Positions 32,660 through 44,006 of a stretch of DNA of 64,000 nucleotides are shown in pieces. A model generated the notes under the pieces. It was not told the DNA's origin. It ran no database searches and was given only the letters and a program-made list of their open reading frames with translations. Made by a program: the position numbers and the translations under genes. Location of the stretch: the NCBI RefSeq assembly GCF_020520425.1, contig NC_079492.1, forward strand, positions 106,489,157 through 106,553,156, read 5' to 3'. The stretch is from Spinacia oleracea. Lineage: Eukaryota; Streptophyta; Magnoliopsida; Caryophyllales; Amaranthaceae. Every line of letters starts with the position of its first letter. Position 1 is the stretch's first letter.

Positions 32660-34480
32660 GAATCAATAATATTTAAACTAAGTTAATGATTTAACATTTA
32701 AATATGAAAAAATAACATAGTAACTATGTAAAACATATATTTTCTATTATGCATCATATAGTAACTTTTAGAATTAACGATGGTAAGATACTCGCAGAAT
32801 TGCTTATATAGTTATTGTTATTGTTATAGTCATATAGTTACTGTCATAATAATATAGTCACTTTTATTACTAATAACATAGAGTACAAAGAAAGAACATA
32901 AAAAGAACATAAAAGAACATAATGATAACATAGTAACTATTAAAAACATATAGTTACTATTATACATGATATAGTATCTCTTAATCTAATGATAGTCATA
33001 TACGAGCAGGGTTGCAGATATAGTTATTGTTATGATCATATAGTTATTTTGATCATAACATAGTAACTTTTATTACTAATAACATAGAGGAAAACAAACA
33101 ACATAAAAATAACATTATAATATACGTAAAAAACTATACCAAACATATAGTTACTATAATACAAGATATAATACCTATAATATTATTGATGGTCATTTAG
33201 TCACAAAGTTGCAGACATAGTTGGTGTGATAATAATATATTAACAACATCACTAAAAATGTAGAATAAATATAAAAAACATGCATATAACATAATAAACT
33301 AACACAGTACCTATTTCAAACATATAATAACTATATAGAATATACAATAGCTATCGAAGAAAATAAACATATGGTAACAAATCATGATAAAATAAACATA
33401 ATACATATTTCAAACATATAGTAACTATATAAATAATATAGTAACTATTGAACAAAATAAACATATGGGAACAAATCATGATAAAATAAACATAGTACAT
33501 ATTTCAAATATATAGTAACTATATAAACTATATAGTAACTATATAAAACATATAGTGACTATTATTATAATATAGTAACTATTGTACACATATAGTAACC
33601 ATTATGATCATATAGTCACTATCTAAGAAACGGACAAAAACATAATCTAAATAACATAGTACATAATGTAATCGTATAGTAACTATTATTTATCAAAAAG
33701 TCACTATAAACTGCTCATAACATAATAACTATCTTAAATCACATAGTTACTGTTTTAAACTTATAATAACTTTCTAAAAAATATAGTGACTATTTTAAAC
33801 ACATAGTTACTGTTTTAAAGTTATAGTAACTTTCAAAAAAAATATAGTTACTTTAAAAACTACTACTAACATAAACACAACGAACATTCCAGTGACTATT
33901 AAAAACACTATTTCGCAACATAAATTAAAGGTGACTATATCATTTATATACTAACTATGTGAAACACTAACCCTAATTTCAACAAAACAACAAACATTTC
34001 AAATCACTCAACAAAATAATAACTATTGTGCACATATAGTAACTGTTATACACATATAGTAACCATTAAAAATAAAATTTTTTACGAAGATTTGTAGACG
34101 AGCGCAAATTATACGATTCGATTTCGGCAACGACGAACCTCCTTCTTGATCTACTACTTCCTCCAATTTTTCCTCATCTAATAGATCCAATTATAAGAAT
34201 TATAAGATAATTACGAAGAAAATCGAACAAAACCTAGAAATTTGGGCTAAATTTTGAAAAGCATAGAGAGAAAATGAAGAGAGAGAAAATGAAAGAGAAT
34301 GAACAGATTGTAGATCTGAAATTTTGAAAAATAAAAAAGTTTAAAACGTATATAAAGTGGGCTAGACACAAATCGCATTAAAACTCTACAAAACACATAG
34401 TAACTCTTTAAAACACATAGTTACTGTAATACGCATATAGTTACTATTTAAAATCACAAAAAAACTGTCACGTGACAGTT
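32660..34480. repeat. AT-rich region saturated with ATAGTAACTAT-type words
   Basis: The words atagtaactat, atagttactat and agtaact recur every few tens of bases on both strands throughout, without strict periodicity. No ORF. A perfect 18-bp palindrome aactgtcacgtgacagtt lies at about 34470-34487, near the right end of MULE-1. Confidence 0.8.
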
Positions 34481-34750
34481 ACATATGTTGCCCATACAAA
34501 TTACTCCGTTGCCCTGGTCCACGCTAAGTTAGCATGGACCAGGTTTATATTAGTGTAAATAAATACAGTAATTGATTTTCAATTTCCATTTTCTACCCTT
34601 ATACATTAAAAAAAAAAAGAAAAAAAAAAGAAAACATAAAAGGAACAAGAAAGACGAAGACATAGTCTGACAAATTAAGTTTCCCCTCAAAATAAAAATT
34701 AGAGTACAGAAAGAATCATAAATTTCTACGGAGTATTAGTTGAAGTTGAA

Positions 34751-37700
34751 ATGCGAGGAGAGCGATTGTTATGGAGGGCTATCATCTACAACAAACCACC
34801 TTTCTCTTCATTTTCTTCATCATCTTCTTCGATTCATTCATCACACTCAACTCAATTAGGCAGACCCAAACATCTGGGTTTTGATCTTCCTGATGTCTGG
34901 CCTTCTGCCGCCTGCTCTCCTCCTTCCACTACACCTCAGTGTAATCTCTCTTTCTCTCTCATCGTATTGATTAATAGATTTCTGGGAAGATTCAAAATGT
35001 TGTCTTAAAACTTCAAAAAATTACAATTTTAAAAAATTCATGACAAATTGTTATTTGGGTTGTTCAAATTGAGTGGCTAGCAATTTTGGGTTAGTGGGTT
35101 TACCATGAATGTTTTGATTGATCATTAATTTGTACTTGGAAACTGCTGTACATGGAATTCTGTTAAATTGTGTGTAATTTGGAACCTTTAGTCTAATGGA
35201 AAATGTTCACTCTTCAGTCCAATAGCAAGAATGTTTTGCATGACTATTTGTTAATTAATTATCTAGTACTTCTAATTTTAGAGATTTCAGGAGAAAAGAA
35301 GTTTCTGTTACACTATTGGAGTTGTGTGAATTTTAGGGTTAGCTGATTTCCTAAATCTGAGCTGAGTCCCTATTTAAACACGATGTTTGCTTTTCTTTTT
35401 CTGGTTTGCGACCTCCAAACTGTTCAAATCTGCAATGAATTGAAGTGTGAGTTACTGTTTGACATCCTTTTTGGTATGTGGTATGGCTTAAGCATTCATA
35501 GAGATGTTTGCACGAGCCGAAGATCCGTGGCGTGTTTAATTTCTCTGTTAACTTTCCAATTAATGTGTAGATTGATGGAACTCATTTGAATCATGGTTTT
35601 TGTGATATGTTTCATACTATAACTAAGTTTTTTTTTTTCATAAATTACTATTTTAGGAAGTACAAGTAGAAAGAAAACATTTCCCCTTGGCTAACATTTA
35701 CTATTGAAAGAAATATTATACATTGTATAACTATCTATCTAGGAAAATTGCGCTTACTTAGCCCACTTACTCGTTGAGGCACATACTTCACTATTTCATT
35801 CATACTAGTGTACTACTCAATGTCATAGATAACCTGAAGTTCTATGGTAGCGAGTCTATCTAACGATGAACTTTCTTCATTCTTCTAGAGGACTTAACTT
35901 TATCTCTTTACCTACCGCTCACACTTAAATCAATTGAATAGTGTTTGGTTGTTTGTTTGTTCTTCAATAAGTATGAACTTTCAATTATGCCATTTGAAGT
36001 TAGTTGATGGGCCGAGTGCTGAAATCATTAATGGGAAGTCTATTGCCGCTCTAATTAAGTCACAAGTAGCTAGCGAAATTCTAAGGATGAAGGACGCAGT
36101 TGGGAAGCAACCTGGTTTGGCTGTTGTTTTCGTAGGTGAAAGAAATGATTCTCACTCTTTTGTCCGTACCAAGATGAAAGCTTGTGATGATGTTGGAATC
36201 TCTTCATCTATGATTGAGCTGAACGCTGACTGTACAGAGGATGAAGCTTTTCATGTTGTTTCAAAACTTAACAAAGATCCATCCATTCATGGTATCATTG
36301 TGCAGCTTCCTCTTCCAAAAGTAACTTCTAGAACCATCTCAGCTTATCTGGCTCTTTGCCATAACTGTCATACTTTAATGAGAATGTTTACAGGGTAGAT
36401 TACTTGAGAGCATGGAAGTTAAGGGGATTTAACCAATTTAAATACTTGCCAACATTGTGCGACCATACAAACCAAGCTCGTAATGTCAGTTTTACTTGCT
36501 TCCTAAGTGTTGTTTTTGTACTTGGGCGGTCGGCTTGGGTGGAAATGGAAGTTCATTACCAGGGCTAAATAGTTCATGTTCATGTCTCATCAAAGAGTAC
36601 ATAGTAAATTAAGAAGAGTTTCACCATCTCATTTACCATTTTCCGATTTGTTTGCCAATATAAGTTTAATTGAATTGTTTGTGCTGGTATTTGCTCAGAC
36701 TGTTTAATTAAGCAAGTTCCCTTATCTTATTTTATTTTGTAATGTTGAGTTCTTCTTGTTAACTCTTCATTACTAGTGATTCTTTTGTGTCATTTGTTAT
36801 TTCCTGGCTTCTATTTTTGTAACGAATAACTAGTGACTGTTTTGCTCAGCATTTGGACGAGGAGAAGATTTTGAATGTTGTTAATCCTGAAAAGGACGTT
36901 GATGGTTTTCATCCCTTGAATATGGGATGCCTTGCTATGAAGGGAAGGGAACCCTTTTTTGTTCCATGCGCTGCCAAAAGTTGTATTGATTTGTTGCTGA
37001 GGTTTGGTATTGAAATTGTGGGAAAGAATGCGGTTGTGGTCGGGCGAAGCAAACTTGTTGGACTGCCTGTTTCATTGTTGTTGCAGGTACTTATTTCATA
37101 CTATGTGTATATTTTATGCATTTCTTGTTAGCAAAAGTTTATAGATAATGTTTATTTGATTTTTGTCTGGAAGAGGCACCACGCCACTGTGAGTGTTGTG
37201 CATTCATTCACCAAGAACCCACAAGAATTGACTCGTGAGGCAGATATAATCATCACAGATGTAGGTGTGCCCAACATGATTCGAGGCGATTGGTTAAAAC
37301 CAGGCACAGTTGTTATTGATGCAGGAACCAATGCAGTTAAGGTAAAACTTAGGACATCCTACATGCAACTGTAAAATAGTATATTATTTTGCTTCCATTG
37401 AAACAGTGTGGCCTTGTAGTTATTGTGAAGTACATAGTACTTACGAAGTATTAGTTTTAGTCTCTGGCTCTGCTATAAATTACGTCTGTTTATCAATTAA
37501 GGCAGCTTTATAGGTTGAGATCCATCTTGTTTAGGTAGAGGTGATAATGGGAAGGGCCAGGCTGGGCGTCAGAAAAAAGCATCCCGTTTGAGTTTCAGAC
37601 CCGGGTCAGGCCTGGTAATGGACCCAACTGCCCAAAGAAAATTTAGTTTGACATTCTCCATTGGGGTTGTCTGCATCCAATTTTTTTGCTTAACCAATCG

Positions 37701-37998
37701 GGATGGAAAATTCTGCCCAAAATCCGGTCAAGCTAGTTTGATCAGCTCTATCAGTTCAGAAGAGAGGTGGTGCTTTTCAGATTTTAGTAAGTTGGTTTGA
37801 TACACCAATGATTTCTGTATTTTGCAGGACCCAAGTAGGAAACACGGGTTCCACTTAAGTGGTGATGTATGCTTTGAAGAAGCCGTAAGGGTGGCATCTG
37901 TAATCACACCTGTTCCAGGAGGATTGGGACCTATAACAATCTCCATGCTGCTTTCCAACACCCTCGATTCTGCTAAACGCGCTTATGGATTTGTCTAA
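34751..37998 (+). CDS. FOLD: Bifunctional methylenetetrahydrofolate dehydrogenase/cyclohydrolase, mitochondrial type
   Basis: Five exons: 34751-34938, 35972-36320, 36850-37086, 37174-37341, 37828-37998; phases agree and give 370 aa. The enzyme interconverts 5,10-methylene-, 5,10-methenyl- and 10-formyl-tetrahydrofolate in one-carbon metabolism. The N-terminus is Ser-rich with Arg and few acidic residues, then LGFDLPDVW, as in mitochondrial plant FolD. The catalytic domain starts near IINGKSIA (81-88), with the QLPLP motif around 175, [10 protein letters not shown], and the NADP-binding [12 protein letters not shown]. Oddities: the active-site Tyr of Y-x3-K is Phe (F126, K130 kept), and the second FolD signature is PGGLGPIT (344-351) instead of PGGVGPMT. 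Exon 2 start and exon 4 acceptor (gtctggaag) are the weakest boundaries. No frame break, so it is probably expressed, though possibly with altered activity. Confidence 0.9.
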
Positions 37999-39363
37999 GG
38001 TTTTGGTATGTTTTCTTTGTGATTCACATACTGCACAACACCTGCTACCTTATTTTTAGATAGAAATGATTTTACTAAACACACTTGTTTTTGTTGTCGT
38101 TGATGTAGTAAGTCTTTGATTAAGTGTAGGAGTTGAATATACTCGTGTGGTTTCTTTTAAGTGGTTGTAGAGTATTAACGTCTACAGTTTAGCTTATTAA
38201 GTGGCTTGTTTAGACTATAAACATGTAGTTCTCCATGCAATGGCAAATGTTGAGCTGATGGTATAGCCCTTTCAACCGCTGTGTGGTAACTCATGGCGTA
38301 AATGTGCTTGTGCAGCTTTTAAACTGTAACGGTAGTTTCAACCACGGGCAAAGGTTATATGCCGGAATTGAAGTAGATATTTAACGAATCCCGTTCTTTC
38401 AAGATTCTGAGCTTCTGAAGAACCTAGATTATGTAGTAAACCAATACTAGACCTGAGAAAAGAATTGTTTATGCAACGACTTAACAGATGACATTTTCAA
38501 CACGGTGGATATATACGGTAATGGTTCACCAGACAGCACCGTTGAGCTGGTTTTGCATGGATGAATCTAACCATGCTAGCAGATAGCTGCCTCCTTTATT
38601 TCAGTTCTTGTAAAAGTCCTTTTTTTCATAATATGTGCAGGAACTATGATGAGCCCATAGGACTGTTTAATTTTGGTGTTAATATGATAGCTCCCATTTC
38701 CCACCTCTTTTTGTCATTTTGTTTTGTATTTTTATATTAAAGCTTCTTGTTTTCAAGGTTCTGTGGTTGACACTTGACAGTGGCGTTGGCATATCAGCCA
38801 AGACAGCATTTCCCTTTACAGCAAATGACTTTTTGGATTTATATTCTCCACTATGCCCTTTACCGAATTTTCTTATTTACGGAGTATCTCTATATTCTTG
38901 TAGCACTACCTCTGTTTTCTGGTTAATTGAAGTGATATTTGCATACCTAAAAATGATTTTAATTTTTGGCACACTAACTACAAAGGCCCAAAAAGCATAT
39001 AATCTATGGTTACATGTTGCTTCCTAGTATATCTAGGCAAAAACCAATCCTTTGGCATCTCACATTTTCGAGTTTGAATGTACTCTTCTTTGTTAGTTTC
39101 ACTTTCACAATATCAAATGCTAGTTGTCCAATTAATGGTTATGGGGTTTTTATGACTTGGGCCTAGACAGTTAGACACCTAGCCTCAACTATGTACCTAA
39201 CCTGAAGTTTTGTTAGGTTAGAAATGAGTCGAGCTGCATCGGTTTTAAGTGCATCAGAGTACTAGTTTAGGTATGGCTTGAACTTTTTCGTTTTCAAGTT
39301 ACAAGTTAAAAGTTGGACCTAGACCGAAAGCGTTGTACTCCGTAGAAGAATGCAATATTCCTT
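37999..39363. other. FolD 3' flank
   Basis: AT-rich non-coding sequence, presumably including the 3' UTR. No gene recognised; ORFs such as 38719-39027 lack coding character. Confidence 0.5.
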
Positions 39364-39650
39364 AGAGCAACTCCAATTGTGAGCTATAAGATGCTGTGGC
39401 TAAGTTTGTTACGTCAAATTTCTAGCTACAATGGATTTAAATTACAAGTTATTACATTGGTGGGCCACAATATTTTGTAGCTTCCTATAATATTTAATTT
39501 AAATAATATATTTATTTGAGCTATATTTTTTTTGAGCTACGTAGCCCAAAATAGATACAAGATTTTAACAGTTGCTTATGTTATTGTAATATCAATAGTG
39601 AGCTACTTGCTTATATGTTCAGTCCATTTTAAAACTATTAAAGTTGCTCC
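39364..39650. mobile_element. Small MITE-like repeat
   Basis: The ends agagcaactccaatt and attaaagttgctcct are imperfect inverted repeats, and the interior is AT-rich with repeated gagcta words. The flanks cttag/cctag allow a short target duplication but are not identical. Superfamily not settled. Confidence 0.45.
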
Positions 39651-40054
39651 TAGTTAATGTTACAAAACTAAAAATTATTATGACTTCCAAGTTCCCTAGT
39701 TATTATTGTAAAAAACATTATGGACGAAAGGAGGACAAATTAAAAGATTACAGGCGTAAAATCTATGGATAACTACGTCGTCACATGCTTCAAGCTCCCC
39801 AATCTAGATGCTTCAGCAGTTGGGCACACAAACAAACAACATAACCCCAACTTCTTAACTCCATTTTCCATTTTCGTATCAAACTTTATCACGTGCACAT
39901 TCTCTATCAGTTTACGTGTCGTCGTCTCTCTTTATACGGAGTAGTTTATAGTTTTATACCCTCCTCTTACTCCATTATTGACTCCTTAAAGTTATCCTTT
40001 CTCATTTCCACCAAACAAAAAACTCTCTTACTTTATTTCTCTCCTTAACCAATC

Positions 40055-41929
40055 ATGACGAATCATATCCTCCCATTCCACTTCCTCCCCTTTTTCTCTC
40101 TCCTCCTTTCCACCGCCACTTCCTCCTTCATCGGCGTCAACTTTGGCCGAGTCGCCGATAACCTCCCGCCTCCTTCCGCTGTCGCCCATTTCCTCACTTC
40201 TCAAACTACCCTCACCTCTGTCAAGCTCTTCGACTGCGATCCTCAAATCCTTCAAGCTTTCGCCAACACCGGTATCTCTCTCACTGTTAACATCCCCAAC
40301 GCCAACGTCATCCCCCTCACCGACTCCGCCGCCGCTCAATCATGGGTCGCCACCAACATCCTTCCTTACCATCCTCAAACAATTATCCGTTACATAGCTG
40401 TTGGCAACGAGGTTCATTTCTCCGGCGACAAAACGTTAATTGCAAACACCGTTAAATCAATGAAGTCTATTCATCAAGCACTTTTATCCGCTAATATAAC
40501 CGATATCAAAGTCACCACCCCACATTCTCTTGCTATCTTACCTCCATTAATGTCCCCTAGTTCTGGACACTTCCAGAAGGGCTATGATCATGTGTTCTTC
40601 GGCCCACTGTTGGAATTCCACCGCCGGACGAAATCACCCTTCATGGTTAATCCTTACCCTTACTTCGGGTTCAATGCTTCCATGATTGAATTCGCTATCT
40701 TCAAGAAAAACGACGGCGTTTTGGACAAGGCAACTGGATTGAAGTATTACAACATGTTTGATTACTTGATGGACGGTGTTTACTCTGCGATGAAGCGGTT
40801 GGGTTATGATGACGTGGATATTGCTGTTGGTGAAACCGGTTGGCCTTCGGCCGGTGATCCCACTGAACCGGCGGCTACTTTGGATAACGCGATTTCGTAT
40901 AATGGGAATTTGGTTAAGCATTTGAATTCCGGCAAAGGGACGCCGTTGATGCCGAACCGGACTTTTGATACTTATATTTTCGCTTTGTTTAATGAAAATC
41001 TTAAGCCGAGTACCAGTGAGAAGAATTACGGTTTGTTTAGACCGGATTTTAGCGCGGTTTACGACGTCGGTGTGTTGAAGTCACCTTCTCAGGTATGGGC
41101 AATTATACTTTATCTTCTCCTAGGTCGCAAACTCGCAATTATTTGATTACTGCATTATTCAGATAACCATGTTGGAATTTTGATTACATCTTTTACTGTA
41201 TATTAAAGATATTAACGAGCAGCGGTGCTAATAAACGTAAATTTATGAAACAGATGAATGGTTATTAACTCATTAAGGATAGGTGCATTGATTGTTGAAT
41301 TGAAAAGAAAACCGTCCGTTTGAGCAGATCTGCAGATGCTTGTTTACAGTAAAAGCATAACTTCATTTTTTCGAACAATTGATTGCCTTTTAAAAGTTAA
41401 AATCAGGGGTATTATTGTCAATCTAAATTATTCATCGGAAATGTTTTCCCGGGTTTCTGTAGCCGGGTCCCACTGAAACGGTAACTTACTAAATTTTCCA
41501 AAAATAATATAGGGAAAGGGACCCGCAAAAGCACCAGTAGCTCCATCACCGTCAGATTCAGATCAGAAATGGTGCGTAGCAAAAGCAGAAGCTACAGATG
41601 ATAAATTACAAGGGAATTTAGATTATGTGTGTAGTTTAGGGATAGACTGCAAGCCCATACAGGATGGTGGGCCATGTTTTGATCCAAACACCGTTAGATC
41701 TCATGCATCATACGCGATGAACGCTTACTACCACATCAACGGTCAGCAAGATTATGATTGCTACTTTGATGGTACCGGTGTTGTCACCGACAGTAACCCT
41801 AGTAAGATCTCTATTAGTCTGTATTTTTCTTCTTCTTTTTAATATGCTGGTTTTTTTTTCCAAATTCTAATTTATGTTTTTGTTCCTCCAATTACTGAAG
41901 GTTATGAAGCATGTGAGTACGTGGCATAA
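40055..41929 (+). CDS. Glucan endo-1,3-beta-glucosidase (GH17) with C-terminal X8/CBM43 domain
   Basis: Three exons: 40055-41092, 41513-41801, 41901-41929; phases agree, 451 aa. It hydrolyses beta-1,3-glucan (callose) at the cell wall or plasmodesmata. An N-terminal signal peptide (residues 1-about 23, hydrophobic core FLPFFSLLL) precedes the GH17 barrel: IGVNFG start, acid/base Glu119 in AVGNEV, nucleophile Glu260 in GETGWPSAG. The X8 module begins at KWCVAK in exon 2 and has its six Cys, the last in exon 3. The protein stops right after the module (CEYVA), without the hydrophobic GPI-signal tail many GH17-X8 proteins have. Either it is secreted and not anchored, or a further exon is missed. 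Confidence 0.92.
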
Positions 41930-42312
41930 CGGCATTGATCAAAGCTCCTGAAGTGATAAATATTTCAAAAAAGTGATAAATATTTAATTATTATTTAAAT
42001 TAAACCCCGTCAACAATAAAAAAAAGCTTAAACTTTAGGTTTGTAATGTAATGTACGAATTAATATAATTATTCTGATATGGCAGAAGTGTAAGATCAGT
42101 TAGATGAATGATACTTTCGATTTGCTGATTGTTTTCTTGGCAGAGAGTATCTCTGCAATATTTGTGTTGACATCTTGTGAATGTCTAATTTGAAATCATC
42201 CCGAACGAATTCCTTATAAATTGTTAAAATTAAAATTAATTCCCAAATTACATTGCTTTAAAAACTATTTTCTGTGTTACGGGCACGTAGGCTCATATAT
42301 GATATTTTTTTT
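41930..42312. other. Intergenic sequence between glucanase and MULE-2
   Basis: AT-rich; nothing recognised apart from the presumed 3' UTR of the glucanase and the 9-bp MULE target atttttttt at 42304-42312. Confidence 0.6.
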
Positions 42313-42372
42313 CAAAAGGTCTTGTGTGCAACAGGTGCACATTAATATTAATGTGCACCAAGTTGTCACACG

Positions 42373-43682
42373 TAGACCTGTCAAAAATGGACCCGACCCG
42401 AAAACCGACCCGAAAAAAGCGGGTCTTGAACAAGATTTTCTGACACGTAACCCGTTTTTATCCGAACCCGAACAACCCGAAAATTCCGGGTCAAAAACGG
42501 GTCGGGTCGGGTTTGACCCGTCGGGTTTAGTGTTAAAATAAAAAATATATTTTTATTTTGACAAAAAGGAAAAAAAAAAACCTAAACCTAGCTAAATCTA
42601 AAAGTATCAGGCGCCTTCCTCTAACAGACTAACTGCACTCATCTCTAAAACACTGATCCTCTCAAGATCTCTCTCTCTCATCGTCGTTGCTTGGATCTTC
42701 TTAGTTTTTGGTCACTTTGGCGCAGGAATTAGAGTTTAGGCAGAAGATTGTGAAAAGGAAGATGATAAATGTGAATATGCAGGAGTATTTGAGGTTGAGA
42801 AATGAGAAATTATCTCAATTAAATCATGTTGTTCTTGGAATGATAACCCACCAGCGTTTCTTGCCGAAGGTGAAGGAAATTGTGATACGGAGTATATAGT
42901 GAGGATGATGATGATGTATAAATAATAGGAGAGAGAATGTAAGTTTGAGGGGTTTTGCCGGTTATTTTTTTTGGAACTTTATTTCTGTCCTTTTTTTTTT
43001 ACGATAATCATCTGTAGTCTGTCATTATTTTTTTGCAACTTTTATTTAATTTTTCTATATCATAAAATTGAAGATTGTGGGGAAATGAATTTGTTTTATG
43101 GAATTAGTATGAATTTCTACTGAAAATGAATTCGCTTGAATCGATACTATTACTGGGAATTGGAAATAGAGGTGCCAAAAATGTTACTCCACTATTTTTT
43201 AGTTTTTGGGTTGGGTTTATAAACAAGGTAATACTATATGGTAAGGTCGTAAAGGGGTATTGGTAAATCTTGTTTTGGGATTTGGCCAGATTTAATCATA
43301 TAGAGATTGCATAATATTGGATTTGGTGAGACAGTAAGTCTTTAACATACGAAATTATTAATGAAGGCACCATTTTGACGAGGATTATAAAGCCTTTTTT
43401 TTGTTAGGTGGTTGTTTTTTTTTTACTTTTTTTATTTTTTTTATCACAGATGTACATATATGTTGGTTATGACTTGTTTTTTTTTTTTTTGACGGAGTTA
43501 TGACTTGTTGATATACCATATACATACAAAAAAAACATATGAAAAAATATTAGAAAAAGGCGGTATAAAAGCTCTCAACCCGTTGGGTCAACCCGAACCC
43601 GAACACTCTGGGTCTTGAACAAGCATTTGCCAACCCGAACCCGAAAGTGACCGACCCCAACCCGACCCGTTTGGCAGGTCTA
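42373..43682. mobile_element. Non-autonomous hAT element
   Basis: The 8-bp target duplication gtcacacg (42365-42372, 43683-43690) is typical of hAT. Terminal inverted repeats are tagacctgtcaaa and, at the other end, its near-complement tttggcaggtcta, followed inward by ACCCGACCCG-rich subterminal regions (42385-42535, 43575-43672). 1310 bp. It holds only a 63-codon frame (42708-42899, VTLAQELEFRQKI...) preceded by an intron-like acceptor, of unknown origin. It lies inside the left terminal repeat of MULE-2. Confidence 0.9.
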
Positions 43683-44006
43683 GTCACACGTGTGAATTAA
43701 ATGAACAAAAACGCGCGCACAAAATCACGGAAAGAAAGAAAGAAAAATCACGCAAAGAAAGAAAGAAAGAGGAGAGAGAAAACGCAGCCAGCAAAATCGC
43801 AGAAAAGGAGAGAGAAAAGGCGCAGCAAAATCGCAAAAAGAGAAGGAAGGAAGAAGGAAGAAGGACGCAGAAATTGAAATCGAAACTGAAGAAGAGGAAC
43901 GCAATCAAAATCGAGATAAAAAAACGATCGACATTGAAATCCAAACTGAAAAGAAGGAAGAAGAACGCAATCGAAATCGAGATCGAAATTGTGAAATCAA
44001 TATCTA

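Larger units (their letters stand above)
27411..34565. mobile_element. Mutator-like element MULE-1 (non-autonomous remnant)
   Basis: A 9-bp direct repeat cagtaattg flanks the segment (27402-27410, 34566-34574), the duplication size of Mutator elements. Both ends carry a matching imperfect palindrome built on CCTGGTCCACGCT...AGCGTGGACCAGG (27428-27461, 34512-34544), about 17-21 bp from the edge. The interior has AT-rich repeats and, on the minus strand, a coding end exon (32490-32657). A possible first-exon remnant lies near 34085-34190 (DLLDEEKLEEVV-like, no ATG). Most of the transposase is gone. The outermost bases match weakly, so the exact ends rest on the 9-bp repeat. Confidence 0.65.

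Noticed and set aside
32660-34480. Possible microsatellite or CRISPR-like array of atagtaactat
   Set aside because: Spacing is irregular, both orientations occur, and the setting is a plant genome inside a Mutator element; there are no spacers of fixed length.
37342-37827. Separate ORF in FolD intron 4 (37588-37800)
   Set aside because: It lies between well-phased exons and has no known domain.
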